IMG/VR virus record: IMGVR_UViG_3300027759_000005
Span: 1 to 64,000 of that record
Source: a virus
DNA length: 64,000 bases
Reading direction: 5' to 3' (one strand)
Shown here: positions 45,094 through 53,522 of the stretch, in pieces
Position numbering within the stretch: the stretch's first letter is position 1
Layout of the letters: each line of letters opens with the position of its first letter
The notes under the pieces: model-generated
Databases searched by the model: none
Seen by the model: the letters and a program-made list of their open reading frames with translations, nothing else
Told to the model about the DNA's origin: nothing
Translations under genes and position numbers: made by a program

Positions 45094-47316
45094 CTATTTA
45101 TTTATTTTTGATAAAGAACCTGTATTATCGTATTTTTTAATTCCTAAATTATAAACCTGTCTAATTATTGGTGCTGAAGGAACATACCTATATTTATTGC
45201 AAGCCATTATAGCTAAACCAGAACTAATAGAAGCATCGTACTTTGTTCTATCGTTTATGTTAAATCTAGCCCAATCATTAAGTGTTCTATTGAAATACAT
45301 ATTACCATAACCGTATTCAGTTATTCCAATGTTTTCTTCAATATAAGACTCTATTGCAGCGGCGTGCGCTTGTTTTATATCTTCACTTGAGTTTGGTATT
45401 CCACCAATATCTTTTTCTGTAATTGATAATTGAGCCCAGTGTTTATCTGGACGATTCATAGAAAAACCTCTATAACCTCTTCTCTTGAAATGAAACAATA
45501 GTCTTGGTTTATTGTTCTCTGCTAATATTGGCATACCGTAAAAAATACATGCCATTAAAACTTCTTCAAAAAATATTTCTGCAGTTTGAGGTCTAGCTAT
45601 ATATTCTAAAAAAAACATATTAACTGGTATATCTTCCATAGAATACTTAGTTAAACCACTCAAAGATCCATTAGATCCTTTACCATCAACTGTTCCTGAT
45701 ATATCATAAGGGTCACATCCAAAAGCACCTAAATGTTCATTTCCAGGACATTTAATGCCGTTTTTGATTATAATATTATTTTGAAGGTGAACTGGTGGAA
45801 TCCAAGTAACTAAAAATCTACCATCCTTGTTTGGATAGAATATAACCTTAGTGTCTTTTATACCATTCTCCCACTGAAAACTACCTCTAGTTATAACACT
45901 AGTATTTCTTAAATCTTCGTTATAATCTATTTGTTCGTATATTTTAGTAAGATTAAATAGGGATTGTTTTGCTTCGTCTCTAAAAGCATGTTGTTCTGTT
46001 CTTGGGAATTGACGATAGTATTCATTTAAACCATCTTGATCGTTTTTTAAACCATCAACCTCATTCTGCCAATGTTCTATAACTCCATATTCAATCCAGT
46101 TTCCATCAACACCTTTTACAGGTTTTTCCGGAGTGTCGAATACAGGTAAACCATAAGTATCAATGAATCCTTCGTACGACCATTCCATAGGTATGAACAA
46201 ACTATATAATCCTGAGCTAGTCTGTCCATTGCGGTTTCTCTTTGTGATGTCTGAGTCATAGTAAAGTTTTTTAAAGTTATCTCCTCCTTTATCTAAAGCG
46301 TTAGAAGTTGATCCCATCATACATTTACCAATAACTCTACTACCTAACCTTAGAGTTGTTTTTGTAACACGCCAGTTATTTAATATGTTATCTGGTTTTT
46401 CCCATTTACCACTTTCATCATGTACTAATAGTTTTAATTTTTCACCATCATAACTATTATCACCTGTGTTTTTCCAGTCAATCGTAGTATCAAGACCTTC
46501 CATCTGTTCAATGGTTTCGTTAGTATCTAGTTTTCTTCTAGTTAATTTAGAAGCTGGAACTCTATAAGCTAACTCTGTTTTAGGTCTATCCATACCGTCT
46601 TGGATAGGTTTGAAAAAGAAAGGGTAATTTATCGAGATTGGAACAACCTTATCTGTAAACATTTTTTTAGCATCAGCTCCTGATTTTGATAATATACCAA
46701 ATCTAGAATCGCTTGATATCGTTGCTAGGTTTACTAATTCAGCAGATGACATAAATGAAAAACCGGAACGTCTATTTTTTAAATAACACATTCCGTAACA
46801 TCTTGAATCCGCTTTACATGCTTCCCAAAATATAAAGAATAATCTGTTTGATTCTCTAAAATCTGGTGCTCCAACGTCAATCTTGCTCCATTGAAGATAC
46901 ATGTAATGAGTTCCTGTTATATAAGTAGGTTTACCATTATTATAAAAAAACAAACCTTCTTCTCTATATTTAAACTCATTGTCAATATAATCGTACCATC
47001 TATCTTTAAAAGAATCTGGTTGTTTATTCCAGTCAAAAGTACTTTTTATTTTACTTATTTCTTTTGGGTACTCCATTTGCTCCCAGTATTGCTCTTCTTT
47101 CTTATCAGATCTAGAATAAGCATTTTCTACTAGTGGTAAAGCTATTTTTACATTTTGGATTTCAAGTATTTCACCAATCTTTCCAGTTTTACTAATAACA
47201 ACCACATCATGGTCTTTATTATACCCATATGTCCATTTCTTTAGTCTATTGTTTTGCTTGATAACACTAGATTTTATGTAATCTGGTACTATCTTATAAA
47301 GTGTTTGTTCGTACAT
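45094..47316 (-). CDS. terL: terminase large subunit
   Basis: A 740-aa ATPase-nuclease. The ATPase region holds YLKNRRSGFSFMSSAELV (atypical Walker A), LLVHDESGKWEKPD (Walker B DE) and MMGSTSNALDKGGD (motif III-like). The nuclease half has FGCDPYDISGTVDGKGSNGS (first metal-binding Asp) and further Asp/Glu motifs. These segments agree with the large terminases of crAss-like and related Bacteroidota phages. It packages DNA into the prohead through the adjacent portal. Confidence 0.92.
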   Translation of the reverse strand: MYEQTLYKIVPDYIKSSVIKQNNRLKKWTYGYNKDHDVVVISKTGKIGEILEIQNVKIALPLVENAYSRSDKKEEQYWEQMEYPKEISKIKSTFDWNKQPDSFKDRWYDYIDNEFKYREEGLFFYNNGKPTYITGTHYMYLQWSKIDVGAPDFRESNRLFFIFWEACKADSRCYGMCYLKNRRSGFSFMSSAELVNLATISSDSRFGILSKSGADAKKMFTDKVVPISINYPFFFKPIQDGMDRPKTELAYRVPASKLTRRKLDTNETIEQMEGLDTTIDWKNTGDNSYDGEKLKLLVHDESGKWEKPDNILNNWRVTKTTLRLGSRVIGKCMMGSTSNALDKGGDNFKKLYYDSDITKRNRNGQTSSGLYSLFIPMEWSYEGFIDTYGLPVFDTPEKPVKGVDGNWIEYGVIEHWQNEVDGLKNDQDGLNEYYRQFPRTEQHAFRDEAKQSLFNLTKIYEQIDYNEDLRNTSVITRGSFQWENGIKDTKVIFYPNKDGRFLVTWIPPVHLQNNIIIKNGIKCPGNEHLGAFGCDPYDISGTVDGKGSNGSLSGLTKYSMEDIPVNMFFLEYIARPQTAEIFFEEVLMACIFYGMPILAENNKPRLLFHFKRRGYRGFSMNRPDKHWAQLSITEKDIGGIPNSSEDIKQAHAAAIESYIEENIGITEYGYGNMYFNRTLNDWARFNINDRTKYDASISSGLAIMACNKYRYVPSAPIIRQVYNLGIKKYDNTGSLSKINK

Positions 47317-47591
47317 TACTTAGATCTCCCTTCTGCAAAACCTTTAAACACTTTTACTTCTACTTCCTTACTGTCATCATTTAACATCTTTTCTTCGTCA
47401 TGTATTCTGTTTAGAATCTCAAAAGCGTCAAATATAGCCAATTTTTTAGTAGCAGCAGCGTTTTTTAATTTATCTGCTGATAAATCATCATCACCATTAT
47501 CTAGAATAGCTTCTTCAGCTACTTTTATTAATTCCAATACTGCTTTGTGTCCAGCTTGGATTATATTCTGTTTCGTCTCCTTTACGTTCAT
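47316..47591 (-). CDS. small helical protein before terL, possible small terminase (91 aa)
   Basis: I choose MNVKETKQNII as start, 6 codons after the first ATG. The protein is helical and acidic, with KAVLELIKVAEEAI and ADKLKNAAATKKLAIFDAFEIL. Its stop codon overlaps the terL start. Position directly before terL suggests a small terminase subunit, but no clear helix-turn-helix is visible, so this is inference. It overlaps the upstream gene by 77 bases. Confidence 0.5.
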   Translation of the reverse strand: MNVKETKQNIIQAGHKAVLELIKVAEEAILDNGDDDLSADKLKNAAATKKLAIFDAFEILNRIHDEEKMLNDDSKEVEVKVFKGFAEGRSK

Positions 47592-48141
47592 ATTTAATTG
47601 CAATATCATTAGATTTCATACAGTAAAGTCTTTGACCTTCTATTATAAAGTCAAATTCTCCATAAGGAGTGTATCCAACAAGGTCTCCCTCGTTTATTTC
47701 TAGCGCTTCTAATGAACTATTTCCGTATTTTAATATACCAATAAGTTCTTTCTCTTTATTGAGCGTTAGATAGTCAGTATTTTTTAATGGTTTTACAAAA
47801 CATCTGTCTCCAAATGCTTTCCATTTATTATCTCTGTTGTAAAGATATATTTGATCAGGATCACAAAAGTATAAATCATCCATAAAAAATGATCTACTGT
47901 TTTTTTGATTACCTCTTATATCATAAAATCTTCTAAATACATTATGGTGTATTAAAACAATATCACCTACCTTTATATCTGTATTATAAGCTAATGGTAT
48001 TTCCATTACTACAGCCATATTATTAACAGATTTAAAACTTTCTATTTTTGTATTTATTATAAGATCTTTATCACATATTTTAATTTTATTATTGTACCTT
48101 TCACCTAAAGGTTTAACAATAAAAGAAAAAACACTTCTCAT
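47515..48141 (-). CDS. tandem Cpn10-like (GroES-like) protein (208 aa)
   Basis: A 208-aa protein starting MRSVFSFIVKPLGERY. Two segments follow the GroES pattern: KVGDIVLIHHNVFRRFYD...DDLYFCDPDQIYLY and EINEGDLVGYTPYGEFDFIIEGQRLYCMKSNDIAIKY (GDxV, a short hairpin, then ...DI). This reads as two Cpn10-like barrels in one chain, but without an obvious mobile loop. It may be a structural or chaperone-related protein. I saw this by eye; a structure prediction is needed to confirm the fold. Confidence 0.55.
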   Translation of the reverse strand: MRSVFSFIVKPLGERYNNKIKICDKDLIINTKIESFKSVNNMAVVMEIPLAYNTDIKVGDIVLIHHNVFRRFYDIRGNQKNSRSFFMDDLYFCDPDQIYLYNRDNKWKAFGDRCFVKPLKNTDYLTLNKEKELIGILKYGNSSLEALEINEGDLVGYTPYGEFDFIIEGQRLYCMKSNDIAIKYERKGDETEYNPSWTQSSIGINKSS

Positions 48142-48365
48142 TAGTATTCTAAATCAAATTCAAGAGCAATTGCCATAGTAGGATAAAATTCTTTCCAAGG
48201 CATAACTTCATTGCCTTTTTTAATATAAATTACGCAAGACCTATCTATGTTTTTTAGTATATGGGAGATTTCATGTCCCCCATACACTTGTTGTCCAACT
48301 GAATAATGCATTGCTTCATTTTTATAATCAGTACCTATACTAATTTTTCTAATAATAATGTCCAT
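48141..48365 (-). CDS. conserved small hypothetical protein (74 aa)
   Basis: It begins MDIIIRKISIGTDYKNEAMHYSVGQQVYGGHEIS and ends with WKEFYPTMAIALEFDLEY. This IsiGxDYKxAMHYxVGQ type of sequence recurs in many phages. It overlaps the genes on both sides by one base (TAATG), as part of the tightly packed block ahead of terL. Function unknown. Confidence 0.65.
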   Translation of the reverse strand: MDIIIRKISIGTDYKNEAMHYSVGQQVYGGHEISHILKNIDRSCVIYIKKGNEVMPWKEFYPTMAIALEFDLEY

Positions 48366-48643
48366 TATTTTACAATTTCTAATTCTTTTACAGTTTCTGG
48401 TTCTTTCACTGTTTCTATTTTAGTGTAAGATCCATCTTCTATATTAATATTTATATCTCCATACTCTTCAAACAATACGTTTTTAAAATCTTCTATCGTT
48501 TTGTTTACATCTGCAATTTGATGTAATAGACTATGTTTTTGTGATTCTAATACCCCAATATTATGTAACAATTCAGTTAATTTGTTTCTTTGTTCTAAAA
48601 TAGTCTCTAACTGTTCTTGTTTGATTTTGTTTTGTGTTTCCAT
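48365..48643 (-). CDS. coiled-coil conserved protein (92 aa)
   Basis: A 92-aa coiled coil (LETILEQRNKLTELLHNIGVLESQKHSLLHQIADVN) followed by EEYGDININIEDGSY and a Glu/Lys-rich repeat tail (KEPETVKELEIVK). The EYGxININxEDGSY ending is a conserved phage signature. Likely a small structural or assembly helper; role unknown. Confidence 0.65.
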   Translation of the reverse strand: METQNKIKQEQLETILEQRNKLTELLHNIGVLESQKHSLLHQIADVNKTIEDFKNVLFEEYGDININIEDGSYTKIETVKEPETVKELEIVK

Positions 48644-48672
48644 TTTTATTTAATTTAATTGTTATTGTTTTA

Positions 48673-49035
48673 TTAAGACAATGTAAGTAAGTATTTCATT
48701 TTAGCTGCTTCACCAGATAATGCTTGAGCCATATTACAAATATCACCAAATTTATTTTTATCTCCGTATGCCTCTAAATCATTAGAAAATTTTAATACAT
48801 CATCAACTACTTTCATTGAGTCTGCTTTTGGACTAATTGCTTCTATCTTTAACGATTGAATTCTTTTTCCAGTATAACCCATTATTTTTTCTATAACTTC
48901 ATCTTTAAAGTCTTGTAAGAATTCATAGAATGCTCCAGTTGCTTTGTGTTCTGCAAAACTTCTAGTTTCCCAATGAATCATATGTATTTGTTCGTGAAAG
49001 AACGCTAATTTACCTGCTATTTCTTCTGTTGTCAT
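48673..49035 (-). CDS. DUF5856/ferritin-like helical protein (120 aa)
   Basis: A 120-aa all-helical protein whose N-terminus, KLAFFHEQIHMIHWETRSFAEHKATGAFYEFL, resembles DUF5856, a Dps/ferritin-like family found in phages. The HW(E/Q)TxSFAEH motif is the family signature. The usual ferritin iron ligands are not evident, so iron storage should not be assumed. It is likely carried in or used to assemble particles. Confidence 0.7.
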   Translation of the reverse strand: MTTEEIAGKLAFFHEQIHMIHWETRSFAEHKATGAFYEFLQDFKDEVIEKIMGYTGKRIQSLKIEAISPKADSMKVVDDVLKFSNDLEAYGDKNKFGDICNMAQALSGEAAKMKYLLTLS

Positions 49036-49050
49036 TTTATATTATTTTAT

Positions 49051-49761
49051 TTATTCAAAAAGAAAAGATCCAGTAGATCCATCTCCCCAAGGATCATCTA
49101 ACTCGTAAGAACAAGAAGGGCCAGTGGTAACATTATGCCCATTGCCAGATAAATCTACTTTTAAAGCATTCAAACTCTCTCCTTGACCTACTAAAAATAT
49201 AGTACGGACATTTGGCGTGAAATTCTCTGATGGATTATTAAAATTAACATTAGTATTATAATTAGCTATATTAATCCATTCAAAATTTGTCATTTCTCCC
49301 TGTAAAACCCTTCCAGTATTATTTGAACCAATATATAAAGGTTTGCCTTCATTGCTAACGGGGTCGAAATTAAAATTATAATAGGAAACCCATTGACCAT
49401 TGAAAGCAAACCATATTCTGTCTGCCACTCTTTGGATACAATAAAAGTTCCATCTTTGAGATAATACTCCAGGCACAGCTATGCTTATAATTTCTGTACT
49501 GTCTATCCTATATTTAAATATCATATTTGGCGCACTATATTCTAAGTAGGCAGAGTGAATGTTACCATTTTCCCCAAATGTGAAAAATACTTGAGGACTT
49601 CCACTACCTTGCTCTATTGCTCCGCCCCACCATCTTAAGGTATAATCACCTTCTAATATTAAGTCATTGCTACTAGCTATAGATGCTGTTAAAGGAATAG
49701 GTCCAGATTGTTGATAAGTTGCATTTGGCCATCCAATAGCCATTCCATTCCCAAATCCCAT
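49051..49761 (-). CDS. LamG/concanavalin-like beta protein (236 aa)
   Basis: A 236-aa beta-rich protein: DYTLRWWGGAIEQG, VFFTFGENGNIHSAYLEYS, RWNFYCIQRVADRIWFAFNGQWVSYYN and KPLYIGSN follow the strand pattern of LamG/concanavalin A-like sandwiches, including the R-x-x-x-x-x-x-W-x-x-x-x-G-x-x-V motif. Such domains bind sugars. In a phage virion this would suit a decoration protein or host-surface binding protein. It begins one base inside the end of the 101-aa gene. Confidence 0.6.
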   Translation of the reverse strand: MGFGNGMAIGWPNATYQQSGPIPLTASIASSNDLILEGDYTLRWWGGAIEQGSGSPQVFFTFGENGNIHSAYLEYSAPNMIFKYRIDSTEIISIAVPGVLSQRWNFYCIQRVADRIWFAFNGQWVSYYNFNFDPVSNEGKPLYIGSNNTGRVLQGEMTNFEWINIANYNTNVNFNNPSENFTPNVRTIFLVGQGESLNALKVDLSGNGHNVTTGPSCSYELDDPWGDGSTGSFLFE

Positions 49762-50066
49762 TAGTATAAAGCTATAATATCAGCACAAGTAGTATCTAAC
49801 CCGTCATCATTGTTTTCATATACATAATCAACAATTACTGGAAAAAATGTACCATCAGGAATATTTTTAAACACAGTTTGTTCATTAGTGGTATTAACAT
49901 CATAATTCCCCCCAACTACTCTACAGACTAATGTACCTCCTGTACCAATATATAAAGCTGCACTGTTCAACTTTTGCAAGTTTTCTGGTAAACTACTAAT
50001 ATTGCCTGTAGGAACTATTCCTAGTGCTCTTGTTCCAAAATCTGGTTGATTACCGTATTGTCCCAT
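49761..50066 (-). CDS. conserved virion-associated protein, MGQYGNQPDF family (101 aa)
   Basis: It starts MGQYGNQPDFGTRALGIVP, followed by LNSAALYIGTGGTLVCRVVGG and FKNIPDGTFFPVIVDYVY. This family appears widely in marine and Bacteroidota phages, next to structural genes. Beta-rich, probably a decoration or spike-like protein. Function not established. It overlaps the LamG-like gene by one base. Confidence 0.65.
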   Translation of the reverse strand: MGQYGNQPDFGTRALGIVPTGNISSLPENLQKLNSAALYIGTGGTLVCRVVGGNYDVNTTNEQTVFKNIPDGTFFPVIVDYVYENNDDGLDTTCADIIALY

Positions 50067-50069
50067 AAT

Positions 50070-50318
50070 TTATTTTTTAAATATTTTGTTATATATAGTA
50101 TTTTTATTTTTTGTACTAAGTCTAAACTCTAGTACAGTATCACCTGGAAACTTGTAGTTTTTACCAGGTTTCATTACTTTTTTATTACCTTTATTATCAA
50201 TACCTAAAACGGGGAATTCTACGTCTTCCATAGTAATATCCCCGCTTGGTATCACATTATAAGGTCTATCTTTGTCAGGACTATCTTTTTTATAACCTTC
50301 TGTTGATAGATTTTTCAT
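50070..50318 (-). CDS. conserved small protein (82 aa)
   Basis: An 82-aa protein with GYKKDSPDKDRPYNVIPSGDITMEDVEFPVLGIDNKGN and KPGKNYKFPGDTVLE, a conserved phage signature of unknown function. The KKDSPDKD segment is related in style to the SPxxQ motifs of neighbouring proteins. Stop and start spacing (3 and 1 bases) shows operon coupling. Confidence 0.65.
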   Translation of the reverse strand: MKNLSTEGYKKDSPDKDRPYNVIPSGDITMEDVEFPVLGIDNKGNKKVMKPGKNYKFPGDTVLEFRLSTKNKNTIYNKIFKK

Positions 50319-50319
50319 T

Positions 50320-51411
50320 TTAACACTTCTTCATTTTAGCTGGAGTCTTTGATTTAGATTTCAACTGTTTGTTAGGTGATTTTTTATTTTGACTTTTTAA
50401 TTGAGGGGTAGCTGAAGCGACAGCGGTTGTATTTCCCTGTCTTTTTGCTTTTATTGCTGCAATTGCAGCTTGTCTTTTAGCTTCAAGTTCAGCTTTTTTA
50501 GATGCCATTGTTTCTAAAGTAGCTTTGTCTTTTGTTGCTTTTGCTTCAGATTTTTGTTTTTGAGATTCAGATCTTTTTGTTAGAATTTCTTTTTGTTTTG
50601 CATCTCTTTCATCCATTTTACTAGTAATAGCATTCATAAGACTTTGTCTTTTAGCTTCTCCTCCTTCTCCTTGCCATTTAGCAATATATGGATTAATTTC
50701 ATGATTAGCATAACGATCATCATTCATTATTCTTTTTTCTTGATCTGTTAAAGGTCTATGTTGATAGTTATTTTTACCTAAAGCTATTCTATTTGGGTTG
50801 TTAGGATCTTTAGAAGCATTTTGATCAACTTTGTAATTTAAGTCTTTTATTCTTCTTTCTTCTGGATCAAAAGATAATCCATAAGAACCGTTACCCATAT
50901 AATTTGCACTTCCTTCGCTATGTTCAGCATACCATTCATCTTTATCTGCTGGTTTTAGTTTAGGAGTAGTAGGCGGAGGTATCATAGATGGTTTATCTTT
51001 TCCAGCAGTTGAAACATTTACAGTTTCTGTAAAAGTTTTATCTTTAAATTTATCTTCTATTCCTGGATTGTTTTTAACTGCGGCTAACCATTTTTTATAT
51101 TCTGGAGTACCTGGTTTTACAAGTTCTGTTACTTTTTGACCAGGTATTGTATAAGTAGCTGATCCACTAGCGTTTCTAATATCTTTAGAATCTCCCAAAG
51201 GTTTATTAGTTAAGTCTTTTTGTAAATTTTGATTCGCAATTTTATTAGCTTCAGCTAAAGCTTCTTCTTTTGTTTTATTACCTGTAACCTTATTAACTTC
51301 AACAGTTCTTATTCGTTTTGTTCCTCCTGTTAATTTTTGTAAAAGTACGGAAGGTAGTCCATGTCCTGTTTGTTGAAAAGGGGATCTACCAGGTTTCATA
51401 TTAAATGCCAT
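50320..51411 (-). CDS. basic low-complexity virion-associated protein (363 aa)
   Basis: Start at MAFNMKPGRSPFQQ; the upstream extension overlaps the secreted-protein gene and is rejected. The protein is highly basic, rich in Lys/Ala/Gln, with long helices (KAELEAKRQAAIAAIKAKRQ). Its end has KSPNKQLKSKSK and PAKMKKC, the C-terminal tag shared with the 133-aa protein at 52641. It is probably packaged in or bound to the virion; no enzymatic motif. Confidence 0.65.
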   Translation of the reverse strand: MAFNMKPGRSPFQQTGHGLPSVLLQKLTGGTKRIRTVEVNKVTGNKTKEEALAEANKIANQNLQKDLTNKPLGDSKDIRNASGSATYTIPGQKVTELVKPGTPEYKKWLAAVKNNPGIEDKFKDKTFTETVNVSTAGKDKPSMIPPPTTPKLKPADKDEWYAEHSEGSANYMGNGSYGLSFDPEERRIKDLNYKVDQNASKDPNNPNRIALGKNNYQHRPLTDQEKRIMNDDRYANHEINPYIAKWQGEGGEAKRQSLMNAITSKMDERDAKQKEILTKRSESQKQKSEAKATKDKATLETMASKKAELEAKRQAAIAAIKAKRQGNTTAVASATPQLKSQNKKSPNKQLKSKSKTPAKMKKC

Positions 51412-51421
51412 ATTCTTTTTT

Positions 51422-51796
51422 TTATTTTGTTTTTGTATAAATGACTGTACCATTACCACTTCCGGTAATAATTCTTTTTAGTGTTTTCTTATCAATAAAT
51501 GTAAAAATACTTTCAGTGATCCAATTATTTTCTACAAAAACTTCTTTAACGTATAATGAATTTTCATTTATCTTAAATTCAATTAACGTTAATGGTTCTC
51601 CTGTAGATCCACAAATATCTTGTATCTGAACTTTTCCATTAACATCTTTCCAAAAAAATAACTGTGTAGATTCTTCTTCAGATTGCCAATAACCAATTAA
51701 ATCATCTACGTTTATTTTTTGTTTAAAGTTTAATCCTTGAGAAAAAACATTTAAACTAAATAATGAAATTAAAACAATAAATAAAAAATTTTTCAT
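51422..51796 (-). CDS. secreted lipocalin-like protein (124 aa)
   Basis: A signal peptide is clear: MKNFLFIVLISLFSLNVFSQ, with cleavage after Ser-Gln-type ending common in Flavobacteriia. The mature part (DDLIGYWQSEEESTQLFFWKDVNGK..., NGTVIYTKTK) has the GYW start and beta-strand pattern of small lipocalin-like secreted proteins of Bacteroidota. It looks like a bacterial gene taken up as an accessory (moron). Its place among virion genes is odd; it could alter the host envelope. Confidence 0.7.
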   Translation of the reverse strand: MKNFLFIVLISLFSLNVFSQGLNFKQKINVDDLIGYWQSEEESTQLFFWKDVNGKVQIQDICGSTGEPLTLIEFKINENSLYVKEVFVENNWITESIFTFIDKKTLKRIITGSGNGTVIYTKTK

Positions 51797-51846
51797 GATT
51801 AAATAATATTAAAGTTATATATTAATATTATTACATGATATATATA

Positions 51847-52176
51847 TTATTTATGTTTTTTATTCTGTTTTGCATAGGCTTCTTTTTCCCAAGGAAGATT
51901 TTTATCACCTTCTTTCATTTGAGACCTAGCATATTCTTTACCTTGCCAAAGAACATGTGTGTCAGTATAATCTAAATCACCTCTTTTCATTTGGTCAACA
52001 TGAACCTTTTCGTGTTCAATTGTTTTATTTTTTTCTAATTCTAACGGAGAAACATTTTTATTTACTAAAATGGTTCCGTTATTCTGAGCCATACCAAGTA
52101 TGTTATTATCCATATCTACTTGATAGATTGGAGTGTTATCACAACTGTATGGAGCACCTTTCATTTTAAATGCCAT
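51847..52176 (-). CDS. small zincin-like metalloprotease (109 aa)
   Basis: MAFKMKGAPYSCDNTP at the start carries the common virion-type N-terminus. HEKVH at 55-59 with D61 nearby (IEHEKVHVDQMKRGDLDY) is the HExxH zinc-binding motif, followed by YTDTHVLWQGKEY. Small phage proteins of this kind are peptidase-like. It could process virion or scaffold proteins. A second HExxH protein is encoded within the 3215-aa gene. Confidence 0.7.
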   Translation of the reverse strand: MAFKMKGAPYSCDNTPIYQVDMDNNILGMAQNNGTILVNKNVSPLELEKNKTIEHEKVHVDQMKRGDLDYTDTHVLWQGKEYARSQMKEGDKNLPWEKEAYAKQNKKHK

Positions 52177-52199
52177 TTTGTAAATTTTAAATTATTAAA

Positions 52200-52227
52200 T
52201 TCCCCTACAAATTTAATCATAGGGGAA
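52200..52227. other. terminator-like hairpin
   Basis: TTCCCCTA (52200-52207) pairs with TAGGGGAA (52220-52227), 8 bp, 12-base loop, 14 bases after the decoration-like gene. The following sequence is A/T-rich without a clean U-run, so termination is likely but partial. Confidence 0.5.
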
Positions 52228-52240
52228 TTATAAATAATAA

Positions 52241-52588
52241 TTATGCGTAAAGTGCAGAAGTTACTACAACAGGAGCTGTTACAGTAGAAATAGTGGATAA
52301 AGGCATTGATACAGGAACAAATACTCCACCTGGTTTAGCATTCATCGCAGCATAGATTGCATTAGCAACAGTTGGAAGAGTTCCAGAACTAGCTGTAGAT
52401 GTGTGAGTTAATGTAAGAGTTTTTTGTCCAGCACCAAGTCTGTTGTCAAAATAGATAACAGTAGTAGTTGCTGATGTTTGTTTCACATCAAATACTAAAT
52501 CTACAGGAACATTAATAGGTCCACCATTAGGTACTGTAGCAGTTGCATAACCCGTAGCGCTTGACGGGATAGTAAGAAAATTTGCCAT
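52241..52588 (-). CDS. putative capsid decoration protein (115 aa)
   Basis: A 115-aa protein that is almost entirely small beta-forming residues (Thr, Val, Ala, Ser): ATGYATATVPNGGPINVPVDLVFD, TTVIYFDNRLGAGQKTLTLTHT. Strong codon bias, like the capsid gene, and its own leader and following hairpin suggest high expression. These features fit a decoration or head-fibre protein. No direct homologue is named. Confidence 0.55.
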   Translation of the reverse strand: MANFLTIPSSATGYATATVPNGGPINVPVDLVFDVKQTSATTTVIYFDNRLGAGQKTLTLTHTSTASSGTLPTVANAIYAAMNAKPGGVFVPVSMPLSTISTVTAPVVVTSALYA

Positions 52589-52640
52589 TTTTTTTTGTTT
52601 TTTTGTTTTTAGTTGTTTATATATATAAAGAATGTTATAA

Positions 52641-53042
52641 TTAACATTTTTTCATTTTAGGAGCAGGAGATTTTTTCTGTTTCATCGCTGCTTGTGCGTT
52701 TTCAGCATAATGCTTTCTAGCGTTTGGTTTTAGTTTTTGATTACTAGCTTGTTTAACATCGTAAGCTGTTTTTTTAGAAACTTTCATTTTCATCGGTCCT
52801 TCTACTTTAGACATTTCAGTTTTAGTTTTTACTTGAGGACGAGGTGTTCCAACTTGTTTTGGCGCTGGATTAGGTTTAGTTTGTTTTTTCATTTTTTGTT
52901 TGTCTATATAAGCTTTAACTTGTTTGTCTACATTTTCTCTAAACTTAGTACCAGGTAATCCAATCATATCGCTATTACCAGCGGAATAATCTCTTACTGA
53001 ATTTTTATTTTTTTGAGTTAATGGTGATTTTAATGTTCTCAT
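52641..53042 (-). CDS. basic protein with SPLTQ start and KMKKC tail (133 aa)
   Basis: The protein starts MRTLKSPLTQKNKN and ends KKSPAPKMKKC. Between lie only Lys/Pro/Thr-rich low-complexity sequence and short helices. The same KMKKC ending is present in the 363-aa protein at 50320. It is probably small, disordered and packaged in the particle; function unknown. Confidence 0.6.
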   Translation of the reverse strand: MRTLKSPLTQKNKNSVRDYSAGNSDMIGLPGTKFRENVDKQVKAYIDKQKMKKQTKPNPAPKQVGTPRPQVKTKTEMSKVEGPMKMKVSKKTAYDVKQASNQKLKPNARKHYAENAQAAMKQKKSPAPKMKKC

Positions 53043-53059
53043 TTTTATATTTTTTGTTA

Positions 53060-53518
53060 TTATTCGTCTTCAACATCTAAACGTCCAAGTAATTTTAATT
53101 TTTCGTTATAAGAATCTTCGTAAGATTTAATTTCGCCTTTTACTTTTTGCTTTCTTTTTTCAACTCTATCAATTCTATTGTTTAGTCTCTGTTGCTTTTT
53201 AGATGTATCTGTTCCATTATAAAAATCACCATATTCTAAAGCTCCTTCTTTTGTTCTTAATTTTTCTTCTCTCTTCTCTAGACGTTTTTCTCTCTTTTTA
53301 TTCATCTTGTTTTTTTCACCAGGAGTAATAGTACTTATCGCTGATCCAATAGATTGTCCAAAAGACGCGATACCTGCCGCGATACCAGAATCATCATAAA
53401 CTGCTTCTGGATTGTATCCACCTTGTGAATATGCTCCATTTTCATCTCCTTGTGCAACTATACTTCTTTGCAATTTAAAAGGAGAACTAGAGTTTCTTTT
53501 AACTAGATTTAAAGACAT
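53060..53518 (-). CDS. coiled-coil virion-associated protein (152 aa)
   Basis: It starts MSLNLVKRNSSSPFKLQR, a variant of the SPxxQ motif. A Gly-rich middle (SGIAAGIASFGQSIGSAIS) precedes a highly charged coiled coil (KKREKRLEKREEKLRTKEGAL, RIDRVEKRKQKVKGEIK). It is likely a structural, DNA- or capsid-associated protein. No family name recognised. Confidence 0.6.
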   Translation of the reverse strand: MSLNLVKRNSSSPFKLQRSIVAQGDENGAYSQGGYNPEAVYDDSGIAAGIASFGQSIGSAISTITPGEKNKMNKKREKRLEKREEKLRTKEGALEYGDFYNGTDTSKKQQRLNNRIDRVEKRKQKVKGEIKSYEDSYNEKLKLLGRLDVEDE

Positions 53519-53522
53519 GATA

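Noticed and set aside
47592-47609. Longer N-terminus (MILQLN) for the gene before terL
   Set aside because: It deepens the overlap with the tandem Cpn10-like gene; the MNVKETK start is more like a typical beginning.
48673-49035. Active Dps iron-storage protein
   Set aside because: The helical family signature is present, but the metal ligands of Dps/ferritin could not be recognised.
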